Positions 34,368 to 42,631 of a DNA stretch of 60,830 nucleotides are shown here, one piece after another (position 1 is the first letter of the stretch; every line of letters starts with the position of its first letter). Under the pieces are notes generated by a model. That model did no database searches, was not told where the DNA came from, and saw only the letters and a program-made list of their open reading frames with translations. The translations under genes were made by a program, and so were the position numbers. Source of the DNA: Bacillota bacterium (GTDB taxonomy: Bacteria; Bacillota_I; Bacilli_A; RF39; UBA660); assembly GCA_015059335.1 (NCBI GenBank), contig SVAP01000006.1, forward strand, positions 1-60,830. The letters run 5' to 3'.

Positions 34368-34760
34368 ATATGAAATAGAAAGTGAGGTGAAGTTGAAGCC
34401 ACAAACATTATTCAGAAAGAAATTATTAATGGGGAATACCCAAATAATAATTCAACTCAAAGTATCACTGAAGAAGAAATAACAGAAAATAACAATGTTG
34501 ATAAATCACAAAAACAACTAATAATGTGAATATCAATAATTATTATCTATTATTGATTCTTACCACTACATGGATTACTTGAAAAAGCAGGAGATATACA
34601 TTTAGCATCAAGAGAAAACGTTATTAATATAAGAAATACATCTTGAGAAGATGTAATATATAAGGGACAAGTCATTAGATATAGAATAATACTTTCTATA
34701 TCGATGATTCTTGGAAATACTATAATGCAATCAATTAGATTGCATTTTTTTATTGATTAG
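34368..34760 (+). other. Long stretch open only if TGA is read through; structured intergenic region
   Basis: No standard gene fits between 34327 and 34776. One frame runs 130 codons with no TAA or TAG but five TGA (34371, 34383, 34527, 34554, 34644), ending at TAG 34758. The region also holds several perfect small stems: ACATCT/AGATGT, GATATAGAA/TTCTATATC and TCAATAAT/ATTATTGA. It may be a decayed gene, a structured RNA leader of the TasA-like operon, or both. No start codon with a ribosome site serves the long frame. Confidence 0.35.
34725..34751 (+). terminator. Terminator or attenuator before the TasA-like gene
   Basis: ATGCAATC, AATTA loop, GATTGCAT, then TTTTTT, ending 26 bases before the ATG of the next gene. 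Confidence 0.8.
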
Positions 34761-34776
34761 AGGAGGAATTAAAAAT

Positions 34777-35394
34777 ATGAAAAAAATAAACAAATCAAAT
34801 GAAAAAAGAAATAAGAAAAAATTATTAATAGTAACAGGTATAAGTGCATTAACAATATTAGGAGGAACACTTGCTTACTTTACTACACATACAGAAATAG
34901 GAAGTTTAATCAAAACTGCTTTATATCAACATAACGTAGTAAAAACTTTTGAAGCACCAGAAGATTGGCAACCTGGTGAAACACTAAATACATCATTTAC
35001 TATAACTAATACCGGTAATGTTGATATGGCTTTAAGAGCTAAGTATACAGAAAAATGGACTTCTGCTAATGGTAATGATTTACCAACAACTAAAGGTAAT
35101 TTTAATGTTGCAATAATTGCTAGAGAAGCTCATTGGATTCCGGGTGATAATGGATATTATTATTACAGAAATGTTAATGGAAATATACCATTAAAACCAA
35201 ATGAAACATCTCCATCATTTATTGAGAAAATTACTCTATTAGATGGTACAGAAGCTACTTTAGATAAAACAGTATCTGACGATGGAAATACTATCACTTA
35301 TACTTCTAGTGGTAGAGGATATGATAATGCTACTTATACTTTAACTATACAATTTGAAACTATTCAATTCGACCAAGCAGATAATATTTGGTAA
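34777..35394 (+). CDS. TasA/CalY-like secreted fibre protein
   Basis: 205 residues from ATG 34777 behind AGAGGAGGAATTAAAAAT. A Lys-rich start, hydrophobic helix (LLIVTGISALTILGGTLAYF) and the motif AYFTTHTEIGSLIKTALY are typical of TasA/camelysin-type exports cut by SipW-type signal peptidases. A beta-rich domain with SFTITNTGNVDMALRAKY follows. These proteins form extracellular fibres in biofilms of Bacilli. The next gene encodes the matching signal peptidase. Confidence 0.82.
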   Translation: MKKINKSNEKRNKKKLLIVTGISALTILGGTLAYFTTHTEIGSLIKTALYQHNVVKTFEAPEDWQPGETLNTSFTITNTGNVDMALRAKYTEKWTSANGNDLPTTKGNFNVAIIAREAHWIPGDNGYYYYRNVNGNIPLKPNETSPSFIEKITLLDGTEATLDKTVSDDGNTITYTSSGRGYDNATYTLTIQFETIQFDQADNIW

Positions 35395-35428
35395 AAATAA
35401 AAATCCTAGTTAGAAAGGAAATAAAAAA

Positions 35429-35926
35429 ATGCTAACAAAAATTAAAAATCTTATATTTAGAATAGTTTATATTCTGATACTTGTATATCTGATGATTTAT
35501 ATCCCCAGCTTCTGGGGATATAATCCATTGGTGGTTGTGTCTGGAAGTATGGAACCATCATTAAAAGTTGGGGGACTTTTATATTACAATAAAGAGGAAA
35601 AAGAAAATTTTAAAACAGGTGATATTATTGTATTTAAATCTAAGGAACATATTATTTCTCACAGATTAGTAGAAAAAACAAAAACAGGATATATAACAAA
35701 AGGTGATGCAAATGATACAATAGATCCTAACGAAATCAAAAATAACCAATTATTAGGTGAAGGAACTAAATGGTGTATACCTTATCTTGGATATTATGCT
35801 GATTTTATTTATAGTCACAAGTATTTATTATATATATCAATTGCAATTATAACTCTTGATTTATGTAATGATGCATATAGAGAACATAAAAAGAAAATGG
35901 AAAAAAGCATTGAAAAGATGGAATAA
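35429..35926 (+). CDS. ER-type (SipW-like) signal peptidase I
   Basis: 165 residues with an N-terminal membrane helix, the Ser of the SGSMEPSLKVG box, then TGDIIVFKSK and ISHRLVEK with His in place of the bacterial Lys, which marks the ER/SipW type. GDANDTIDP and LLGEG complete the family pattern; a second membrane helix is near the C-terminus. It should process the flanking TasA-like and InlB-repeat proteins at the membrane. GAAAGGAAATAAAAA precedes the ATG. Confidence 0.9.
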   Translation: MLTKIKNLIFRIVYILILVYLMIYIPSFWGYNPLVVVSGSMEPSLKVGGLLYYNKEEKENFKTGDIIVFKSKEHIISHRLVEKTKTGYITKGDANDTIDPNEIKNNQLLGEGTKWCIPYLGYYADFIYSHKYLLYISIAIITLDLCNDAYREHKKKMEKSIEKME

Positions 35927-37019
35927 ACTTTTAGCACTTATTCTTGCTATACATTGTTCTCTATATCCAACTTATGCTTATTTTATTACTAGTACAGAAA
36001 TAGAAAGTAAAATTAAAACTCTAGGATATAATTTTACTTTAAATGGTAACGGTGGTACTTTCGGTTCTGAAAATGTCACTATAATTAATAATTCTACTAT
36101 ACTACCTATACCTACTAAATTAGGATATAATTTCTTAGGTTATAGTAATATTTTAAATGGTGAGATAAATTATTCTAATAATATTAATAATGTTAATGAA
36201 ATAAATAATAAAGAAATATTTGCTAATTGGGAATCAGCAACGTATTCTATTACTTATAATTTAGATAATGGAACTATCTTTAATCAAAAGACAGAATATA
36301 ATGTTGAAGAAACATTTACTTTACCTAATCCTACAAAGACAGGACATACATTTTTAGGATGGACAGGTTCTAATGGAACAACACCACAAAAAGATTTATC
36401 AGTACAAAAAGGAACAACAGGAAATTTAGTTTTTAATGCTAATTGGGAAACTCACCTATTTGAGGTTGATGTTAATCCAATTATTCAAAATACTACATAT
36501 AATGGTGGAGCTAATAGCTTTACCTTTTCAGTATGGTTAAATGGTGAACAAGTAGCAGATAAAGTAACAGACTATTATAATGATGCAGTACCTTATGGAA
36601 CAACTATAAGAGTATATGTATATGATAGAGATGGATATAGTATAACTTCTTTTAGAGATAAAACATGGACTATTACTGATTCATTAATTATAAATCCTAG
36701 TTGGTATGATAATATACCTCCTACCATTACTACTTTTAATGTTACTAATCTTGGTTTACATGCAAATCAAGGAACAGAAACAGGATGGGATATTAGAATT
36801 TATGTTGAGGGGTATGATAGTGGTTCTGGAATACAAAAATATCAAACTTGGTTAGTACCTTATGGTAATGGTTCTGGTTCTCCAAGAAAAGATGGGAATG
36901 ATAGAACTATGACAGATGTTATAAATTTAAATACTGCATCAGGAAGAACATTCTGTGCTTATGCAATTGACAACGCAGGAAATGAAGCTGAACAATGCAA
37001 AACAATAAAAGTTAATTAA
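35910..37019 (+). CDS. Secreted InlB-repeat protein, SipW-type export signal
   Basis: About 369 residues. Start uncertain: TTG at 35910 gives a compact signal (KRWNKLLALILAIHCSLYPT), while an ATG at 35871 is also in frame; the gene overlaps the signal peptidase gene. The cleavage region AYFITSTEIESKIKTLGY mirrors that of the TasA-like protein. Two Listeria-Bacteroides (InlB B) repeats follow (LGYNFLGYSN..., TGHTFLGWTGSNG...), then an Ig/fibronectin-like end (CAYAIDNAGNEAEQ). Probably a biofilm or adhesion partner of the TasA-like fibre. Confidence 0.78.
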   Translation: MKRWNKLLALILAIHCSLYPTYAYFITSTEIESKIKTLGYNFTLNGNGGTFGSENVTIINNSTILPIPTKLGYNFLGYSNILNGEINYSNNINNVNEINNKEIFANWESATYSITYNLDNGTIFNQKTEYNVEETFTLPNPTKTGHTFLGWTGSNGTTPQKDLSVQKGTTGNLVFNANWETHLFEVDVNPIIQNTTYNGGANSFTFSVWLNGEQVADKVTDYYNDAVPYGTTIRVYVYDRDGYSITSFRDKTWTITDSLIINPSWYDNIPPTITTFNVTNLGLHANQGTETGWDIRIYVEGYDSGSGIQKYQTWLVPYGNGSGSPRKDGNDRTMTDVINLNTASGRTFCAYAIDNAGNEAEQCKTIKVN

Positions 37020-37055
37020 GTTTTAAATTAATATAAAAAGATGAAAGGAAAAAAG

Positions 37056-37391
37056 ATGATGAAAATTAATAAAGGTTCAATATATTATACAAATATGGTT
37101 CAAAACGAGAAAAACAGTACTCCTGTTTTAGTGATTCAAAATAATATTGGTAATGAGATAAATTCTACGACAATAATTACACCAATTATTGAAAAAGAAT
37201 ATAAAGGAAAAAGGAAAATCACACATATAGAATTGGAAAGTTTAAAAAATATAAGACCTAATTCTATTGTATGTTTAGAACAGATAAGAACAATTAATAA
37301 AAGCGAACTACATGGTTTTGTATGTATGCTTAAAGAAAGAGAAATAAGAAAAATAGATAAAGCAATAAAAATATCTTTAGGATTAAATTAA
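37056..37391 (+). CDS. MazF/PemK-family toxin-like protein
   Basis: 111 residues from ATG 37056 (AAAGGAAAAAAG upstream). INKGSIYYTNM, TPVLVIQNNIGN, STTIITPI and SIVCLEQIRTINKSEL match the MazF SH3-like barrel, whose members are mRNA endoribonucleases. No antitoxin gene of the usual type lies directly upstream; the preceding gene is the InlB-repeat protein. It may be a solitary MazF-like protein of the kind seen on mobile elements, or its antitoxin is elsewhere. Confidence 0.82.
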   Translation: MMKINKGSIYYTNMVQNEKNSTPVLVIQNNIGNEINSTTIITPIIEKEYKGKRKITHIELESLKNIRPNSIVCLEQIRTINKSELHGFVCMLKEREIRKIDKAIKISLGLN

Positions 37392-37444
37392 AATATGATG
37401 TTATTTTACATTATAAAAGAAATATGTTTTCAAATACTAAAGAT

Positions 37445-37475
37445 ACCACTTATAAAATAAGTGGTTATTATTTTC
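37445..37475 (+). terminator. Terminator after the MazF-like gene
   Basis: ACCACTTAT and ATAAGTGGT around AAA, followed by TATTATTTT. Confidence 0.65.
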
Positions 37476-37492
37476 AAATATATAACTAATAG

Positions 37493-37527
37493 AATAACCA
37501 AGGTAAAGTTTTTACCTGGTTATTTTT
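37493..37527 (+). terminator. Second terminator
   Basis: AATAACCAAGGTAAA pairs with TTTACCTGGTTATT (one bulged A), followed by TTT; it stands just before the ribosome site of the next small gene. Confidence 0.75.
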
Positions 37528-37541
37528 GCTAGGGTGAGTTT

Positions 37542-37754
37542 ATGAATAGATATAGAATTAAAGTAATAAATGAATTTAATTTAGATGCAAAGAATAAACA
37601 AGAAGTATATGAACAGGTTAATACAATTATATATGGCAGTAATATATTAAATTTACCAATTGTTAAAAAAGATGTAATAGTTAAAATTAAAAAAATAAAA
37701 GTTTTTTTCTTTAGAAATAATAGTAGGAAAAAGTTCAAAAAACAGAAAAAATAG
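37542..37754 (+). CDS. Small basic protein
   Basis: 70 residues, MNRYRIKVINEFNLDAKNK with a strongly basic, Phe-containing tail (FFFRNNSRKKFKKQKK). AGGGTGAG lies before the ATG, at good distance. No motif recognised; the basic tail could bind nucleic acid. It lies between two mobile-element genes, after a terminator, and may be expressed only by read-through like the leader genes elsewhere. Confidence 0.5.
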   Translation: MNRYRIKVINEFNLDAKNKQEVYEQVNTIIYGSNILNLPIVKKDVIVKIKKIKVFFFRNNSRKKFKKQKK

Positions 37755-37819
37755 CACTTTATTTTTAACAAGCATATAACTTTTTTTTCTTTCATACCTT
37801 TAAGTGGAGGGATACAGTT

Positions 37820-37948
37820 ATGGACTATGAGTGGGAAGTCGAACATGATAATCTAGAAGAAAAAAACTTTCAAGAATTACAAAGAATCATTTGTGAAAAA
37901 ATAGCAAACATTATTATTAAGTTAGAAAGTGAAATTTGTACAATTTGA
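37820..37948 (+). CDS. Small acidic protein upstream of the recombinase
   Basis: 42 residues, MDYEWEVEHDNLEEKN start and a helical IICEKIANIIIKLE end, behind AGTGGAGGGATACAG, a strong ribosome site. It is too short for a helix-turn-helix with wing. Position just before the serine recombinase makes a helper or directionality factor conceivable, but nothing in the sequence proves that. A promoter-like TATAAT follows it at about 37968. Confidence 0.5.
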   Translation: MDYEWEVEHDNLEEKNFQELQRIICEKIANIIIKLESEICTI

Positions 37949-38023
37949 ATATAATTTTAAAATGGTATAATTATAGTAGTATTATTAAGGCATTAAATCA
38001 TAATGAAAAGGAGATTAGATATT

Positions 38024-39994
38024 ATGATTCTTAATGTTTATAGAGAGGGAGTAGAAAAAAATAATAATGTTTTAAATTTAATTAATGAAAATGATTCTGT
38101 TGAAATTAAAAAAATAAAAGAATTATTAGACGTTTCATCTTTAGAATACATTTCTAACAGTTTAAGGTATATTCTTAGCATCAATAAGGAAAATGATATA
38201 GATTGCTTTAACAAAATTAAAAAGGAAAATAGATTTGTTCAAAATATTGATACATTTAGAGTGATATTATATATTAGATTATCCGTTGAGGATGGGGATG
38301 TAATAGATGGTGATGTGAGTAAAAGTATTAGAAATCAATTATTATATCTTTTAACAGAATGTAAGCAAAGAAAATGGAAAGTAGTAGCAATTTTTTGTGA
38401 AGAGGGTATATCTGGTGCTGATGACAATAGACCAGAGTGGTTAAAATCTTTAAAATATTGTGAAGCAGGTAGAACAGAGATATTTTTGTGTAAAAGTCAA
38501 TCGAGATTTTCAAGAAGTATGGAAATGGTAGAAAAATATTTACACAAAGAATTTGTTACATGGAATATTAGATTTGTAGGATTGGTAGATAATGCAGATA
38601 CTGCTGTTAAAGGTAATAAAAAATCTAGACAAATAGGTGCATTAGTTAATGAATGGCAAGTTGAAGACCAATCTATTAATACTAGAAAAATATTAAGAAA
38701 TAAAAAATCAAATGGATTATATACAGGTTCTTTTGCTCCATACGGATATATCAAAGATCCTGCAGATAAATACAGATTAATAATAGATGAACCAGCAGCA
38801 AAAGTTGTAAGAGAAATATTTCAATTATATGCTAGTGGTATGGGTTATTCTTTAATATGTAAACATTTGAATCAAAAAAGAATTCCAACACCTACACAAT
38901 ACAAAAAAATACAAGGTTTAAAATTCTATAATTCACATTCAGAAGTTAATAAACGAATTACTTATAGTGTGGAAAAGAATGAAACATTAACAGATATTGC
39001 AGTGAGTTTACATTCTACTGTTAAAGAAATTATGGAATATAATAATTTGGAAAACGAAGATGTAACAGAGGGACAAATTCTTATTGTACCTGTTGTTGTA
39101 AGTTGGAACAAAGATACTATTAGAAGAATGTTAAAAGATGAAACATATATAGGAACATTGGTACAAGGAAAAGTTGAAGGTAAGAGTTACAAAGATAAAA
39201 CTCAAATTAGAATACCAGAAGAATATTGGATTAGAGTACCACATTGTCATAAACCAATAATAGATGCAAATACCTGGGAAATCGTTGCTAATAGATTTAA
39301 AAATAGAGGTAGAACAAAACCCAACAAAAATGGAGAAGTACATATATTAAGTAAAAAAATATATTGTGGATGTTGTGGTAAGTCGTTTCAAAGAAATTTA
39401 TGTCATGTTAAAAATGGTAAACAAGCATATATGCAATGTGGTGAAAGAAAAAAAACCGGTGGTACTATGTGTAATAATGATAAAGCTGTTCGATATGAAG
39501 TATTAGAAAACATGATTCTTGAGGAAATAAATAAACAATTAGAAAAATATTATAATTTGAGTGACATAGAAAAAAGTTATTATTCCAAAAAAGTTGATAA
39601 TGAAGTTGAAAATAATATAAAGGCACTTAATAATGAAATTATTAGTTTAACAGAACAAATTGATAAGAAAAGAAGAGCATTAACTTTATTATATGAAGAT
39701 AGAGCTAGCGGAATAATAGATAGTACTGAGTTTTCAATTATAAAAGGTCAATACTCAATAGATGTTGACGAATTTAATAAAAGAATTAATAAAATAAATC
39801 AAGAAATAAAAGAACTTGAAAAGTCAAAACATACTAAAAAAAATAAAGAAAATGTTTTTAAAAAATATAAAAAGATAGAAAAATTAAACAGAATTGTAAT
39901 AGATGAGTTTATTGAAAAAGTATTTATAGGAAATATTGACCCAATTACAAAAAAAAGAAAATTCCGAATATTATGGAATATTTCAGTAGAATAA
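38024..39994 (+). CDS. Large serine recombinase with embedded LysM-like domain
   Basis: 656 residues from ATG 38024, ten bases after AAGGAGA. An extra ~75-residue N-terminal segment precedes the resolvase domain (VILYIRLSVED with the nucleophile Ser at about 87, then ISGADDNRPEW and KSQSRFSR). The recombinase domain (YGYIKDP, IFQLYASGMGYSLICKHLN) is interrupted at about residues 312-356 by a LysM-like domain (YSVEKNETLTDIAVSLHSTV, NNLENEDVTEGQILIVP), then resumes (WNKDTIRRMLKDETYIG) with a zinc ribbon (YCGCCGK, CGERKK) and a coiled coil. It should integrate and excise the element; it ends next to the att junction. Confidence 0.93.
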   Translation: MILNVYREGVEKNNNVLNLINENDSVEIKKIKELLDVSSLEYISNSLRYILSINKENDIDCFNKIKKENRFVQNIDTFRVILYIRLSVEDGDVIDGDVSKSIRNQLLYLLTECKQRKWKVVAIFCEEGISGADDNRPEWLKSLKYCEAGRTEIFLCKSQSRFSRSMEMVEKYLHKEFVTWNIRFVGLVDNADTAVKGNKKSRQIGALVNEWQVEDQSINTRKILRNKKSNGLYTGSFAPYGYIKDPADKYRLIIDEPAAKVVREIFQLYASGMGYSLICKHLNQKRIPTPTQYKKIQGLKFYNSHSEVNKRITYSVEKNETLTDIAVSLHSTVKEIMEYNNLENEDVTEGQILIVPVVVSWNKDTIRRMLKDETYIGTLVQGKVEGKSYKDKTQIRIPEEYWIRVPHCHKPIIDANTWEIVANRFKNRGRTKPNKNGEVHILSKKIYCGCCGKSFQRNLCHVKNGKQAYMQCGERKKTGGTMCNNDKAVRYEVLENMILEEINKQLEKYYNLSDIEKSYYSKKVDNEVENNIKALNNEIISLTEQIDKKRRALTLLYEDRASGIIDSTEFSIIKGQYSIDVDEFNKRINKINQEIKELEKSKHTKKNKENVFKKYKKIEKLNRIVIDEFIEKVFIGNIDPITKKRKFRILWNISVE

Positions 39995-40045
39995 TATTTG
40001 GTGTAAGATGTCCCCGGGCATGGGGGAAGGGATCCAGGCGCTATA
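39995..40045. other. Right attachment junction (attR) of the element
   Basis: The recombinase gene ends at 39994. From about 40013 the sequence reads in frame as an amidase starting at PGHGGRDPGA; the codon before it (GTC) and the TAA further left do not fit the conserved (V/I)ID before PGHGG. The join therefore lies close to CCCCGGGCATGG (40012-40023). Serine recombinases join at a dinucleotide, so no long target duplication is expected. The stretch is strikingly GC-rich. Confidence 0.7.
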
Positions 40046-40558
40046 TATAAGGATATATATGAGGCACCAATAAATCTTGAAATTTCTGAAAAATTAGTTG
40101 ATAAACTTGAAAAATTAGGAGCAATTGTCTATATTACTAGAACAGGTGATTATGATATTTCAAATCCAAATGCATGGAACAAAAAACATAGTGATTTACA
40201 AAATAGAGTTAATTTAATTGAAAATTCGAAGGCTGACTTATACTTATCAATACACCTTAATGCTGATTCTTCTAATAAATGGAGTGGTGCACAAGTTTTT
40301 TATGATGATGTTAACGAAAAAAATAAGTTACTTGCAGAAAAGTTACAAGATTCGTTCAAAAAGAATTTGAATAGTAAAAGAAAAGTAAAAGAGATTAGCA
40401 CATACTACATGTATAGAAGAATAAAGAGTGTCCCCGGTGTATTAGTTGAAGTTGGATTCATTACTAATTCAAATGAAAGATATTTATTAAGGCAAAATAC
40501 ATATCAAAATAAGGTTTGTGATTCAATAATTCAAGGAGTTTTAAATTATTATAAATAA
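40013..40558 (+). pseudogene. N-acetylmuramoyl-L-alanine amidase (Amidase_3), 5' part removed by integration
   Basis: About 181 residues of continuous Amidase_3 sequence without a start: PGHGGRDPGA (first zinc His), EAPINLEIS, VYITRTGDYD, RVNLIENSKADLYLSIHLNA (second zinc His in SIHLNA), RIKSVPGVLVEVGFITN (catalytic Glu) and the final helix. The signal peptide and first strand are missing and should lie beyond the element's left end. Excision would restore the gene, so it is an interrupted rather than decayed gene. Enzyme role: cleaves the peptide from muramic acid in the wall. Confidence 0.85.
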
Positions 40559-40582
40559 AACGAGACAATATTTGTCTCGTTT
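40558..40582. terminator. Bidirectional terminator
   Basis: AAACGAGACA and TGTCTCGTTT, 5-base loop, between the convergent amidase and phospholipase-like genes. Confidence 0.8.
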
Positions 40583-41567
40583 AATATTCAAAATATAACA
40601 ATTTTCTTTTGTCGTTACAATCTTTTCCTGTTTTGTGTGAAATGTTTTTAAATGTCTTATCTAGTATTTTTAAATCTTCGTTGTCATAAAGTACAGCATT
40701 AACTTTGTCAATTATCTTAACAGCTTTGTCAAGTGCAATATGATATAATTCTATAAAAGAATAAGTATATGTTTCGTATTCGTCCATAGGGTGATTCCAT
40801 TCGTTTTTCTCGTTATTTAAATAATGCATTTTTTTTCTATAATCTATATGATATGACAGTTGTTCCTTTTTTAATTGTTTTTTTGGTAATAGCATATCAA
40901 GAATAATATATCCAACTTTTTTAATACCATATTTATCATATCTAAAAAATCTATTAATTTCTTTTGTGTGTTTAATTGCTTTCAAGTAATACTTAGAATA
41001 GTTATCAATATTGTATACTTTTTTAAATACAGCGTCCAATACTTCCTTTGTTTTAATGCTTATATTATTTTTTTCAAAACAAAACTCATGCAATTTAAAA
41101 TTTTGAATGGGCATTTTTTCTCTTTGGAAAATCATATATCCATCTAAATATAGTTCCATATCTAAATGCAAACTCCTATATTTATAAGTTTCTGGTTTAT
41201 CTTTGTCGTATATTCCTGTTTTATAAATAATATATGGATGAATAGTACTATCAAGTGTATAGTGACAAATAAATCCATATAACATACTTATAATTTGGCT
41301 ATCATATTCTAATTTTTTAGTTTTAATTTCGTCTATCAACGTTATAAAAAAATCTTTTGTGTTTGTATCATGTATTAATCTTGGATAGGTGTTTCTAACA
41401 TTTTTTCCAATAATAGGTAATGCCAAATAGTAAAAATATAATGGATCAGATCCTTGTCCAAATGTTTTTATATTGGCTATATTATTATTTAAAATTTTTT
41501 TAGTTTTATTATCTAATTTATCAATTACATCTATTGCAAAATATGCATGTGTAACAGTACTTGGCAT
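40581..41567 (-). CDS. Zinc-dependent phospholipase C-like protein
   Basis: 328 residues starting MPSTVTHAYFAIDVID behind AAAGGAGATTTTAAA. The N-terminal TH motif, GQGSDPLYFYY, LYGFICHYTLDSTIHPYI (CHY...D...HP metal ligands) and HLDMELYLD fit the zinc-dependent phospholipase C family found in Firmicutes. No signal peptide is seen, so it acts in the cytoplasm, or its substrate is not extracellular lipid. Convergent with the amidase remnant; the chromosomal side of the att site. Confidence 0.78.
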   Translation of the reverse strand: MPSTVTHAYFAIDVIDKLDNKTKKILNNNIANIKTFGQGSDPLYFYYLALPIIGKNVRNTYPRLIHDTNTKDFFITLIDEIKTKKLEYDSQIISMLYGFICHYTLDSTIHPYIIYKTGIYDKDKPETYKYRSLHLDMELYLDGYMIFQREKMPIQNFKLHEFCFEKNNISIKTKEVLDAVFKKVYNIDNYSKYYLKAIKHTKEINRFFRYDKYGIKKVGYIILDMLLPKKQLKKEQLSYHIDYRKKMHYLNNEKNEWNHPMDEYETYTYSFIELYHIALDKAVKIIDKVNAVLYDNEDLKILDKTFKNISHKTGKDCNDKRKLLYFEY

Positions 41568-41683
41568 TTTAAAATCTCCTTTACTTTTATAATATATATC
41601 CAATTATAGCACGAATTATGGGAAATAATGAAAAAAAGATTTATTTTGTAAAATATGTGATATAATTTATAATAGGTGAGAGT

Positions 41684-42631
41684 ATGGCAGAGAAAAAATT
41701 TAAAAATTTGTCCGAACAAATTGAAATAATGAAATCTAAAGGCCTAATAATAAATGATGAAGAAGATGCGAAGGTAATACTTCTTAGGGAGAATTATTTT
41801 TTTATTAATGGTTATAGATATATTTTTATGAAATCTAAAAATGATAAAAAATTTGTGTCAGGAGCTACTTTTGATGAATTATATGCGTTATTCACTTTTG
41901 ATAGAAGATTTAGAAATATTATATTTAAAAATGTATTAATAATTGAAAATAATATTAAGTCAGTTATCAGTTATCAGTTATCAAAAAAATATGGGTATCG
42001 TGATAAGGATTATTTAAGACCAGAGAGCTTTTCTTTAGATAGAAAAAAATCTAGACAAGTCAATGATTTAATTCATAAGATGAAAAGACAAGTTAGGGTT
42101 AATGGTCAAAAACATAGTGCGACAATGCATTATATTAATAATTATGGATATGTTCCGTTATGGATTTTAGTTAAGGTTTTATCATTCGGGATAATTAGCG
42201 AAATGTATTCTATATTAAAACCAGAAGATCAATTAGTTATTGCAGATTATTATGATTTAGATATTCATGTTTTAGAAAATTATTTAGCTTTATTATCTAA
42301 TTATAGGAATCTATGTGCTCATGAGGATATTTTATTTGATAATAAAACTCAAAGATTTATTGATGATACAAAATATCATAAGTGTTTAGATATCCCAACT
42401 ATGGATGGGGAATATATTTATGGTAAAAATGATTTATTTGCATTAATTATTATATTAAAACAAATGTTATCAGATGAGGAATTTAGGTTATTAATATATG
42501 AAATAGGATATGAATTAGATATATTAGATGGAAAGGTTGAATCTATTCCACAAAGTAAAATATTAGACGCTATGGGGTTTCCAGAAAATTTTAGAGATAT
42601 TGTAAAAATTGAGGGTGATATTAAATTATGA
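41684..42631 (+). CDS. Abi_2 (AbiD/AbiF-like) HEPN protein
   Basis: 315 residues. LSEQIEIMKSKGLIINDEEDA, then YRYIFMK, LYALFTFDRRFRNIIF and IENNIKSVISYQLSKKYG match the Abi_2 family, and NYRNLCAHEDI gives the HEPN RX4H ribonuclease motif. Related proteins abort phage infection, probably through RNA cleavage. TAGGTGAGAGT precedes the ATG, with TATAAT upstream. Its stop overlaps the HtrA start (ATGA), so both come from one transcript. Confidence 0.85.
   Translation: MAEKKFKNLSEQIEIMKSKGLIINDEEDAKVILLRENYFFINGYRYIFMKSKNDKKFVSGATFDELYALFTFDRRFRNIIFKNVLIIENNIKSVISYQLSKKYGYRDKDYLRPESFSLDRKKSRQVNDLIHKMKRQVRVNGQKHSATMHYINNYGYVPLWILVKVLSFGIISEMYSILKPEDQLVIADYYDLDIHVLENYLALLSNYRNLCAHEDILFDNKTQRFIDDTKYHKCLDIPTMDGEYIYGKNDLFALIIILKQMLSDEEFRLLIYEIGYELDILDGKVESIPQSKILDAMGFPENFRDIVKIEGDIKL

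Noticed and set aside
37529..37846. Reverse-strand 105-codon frame
   Set aside because: Complement of two small forward genes that have ribosome sites; composition is that of a shadow.
40013..40038. Cloning or vector join suggested by adjacent CCCGGG and GGATCC sites
   Set aside because: The sequence reads in frame as the conserved amidase motif PGHGGRDPGA, so the restriction sites are coincidental.
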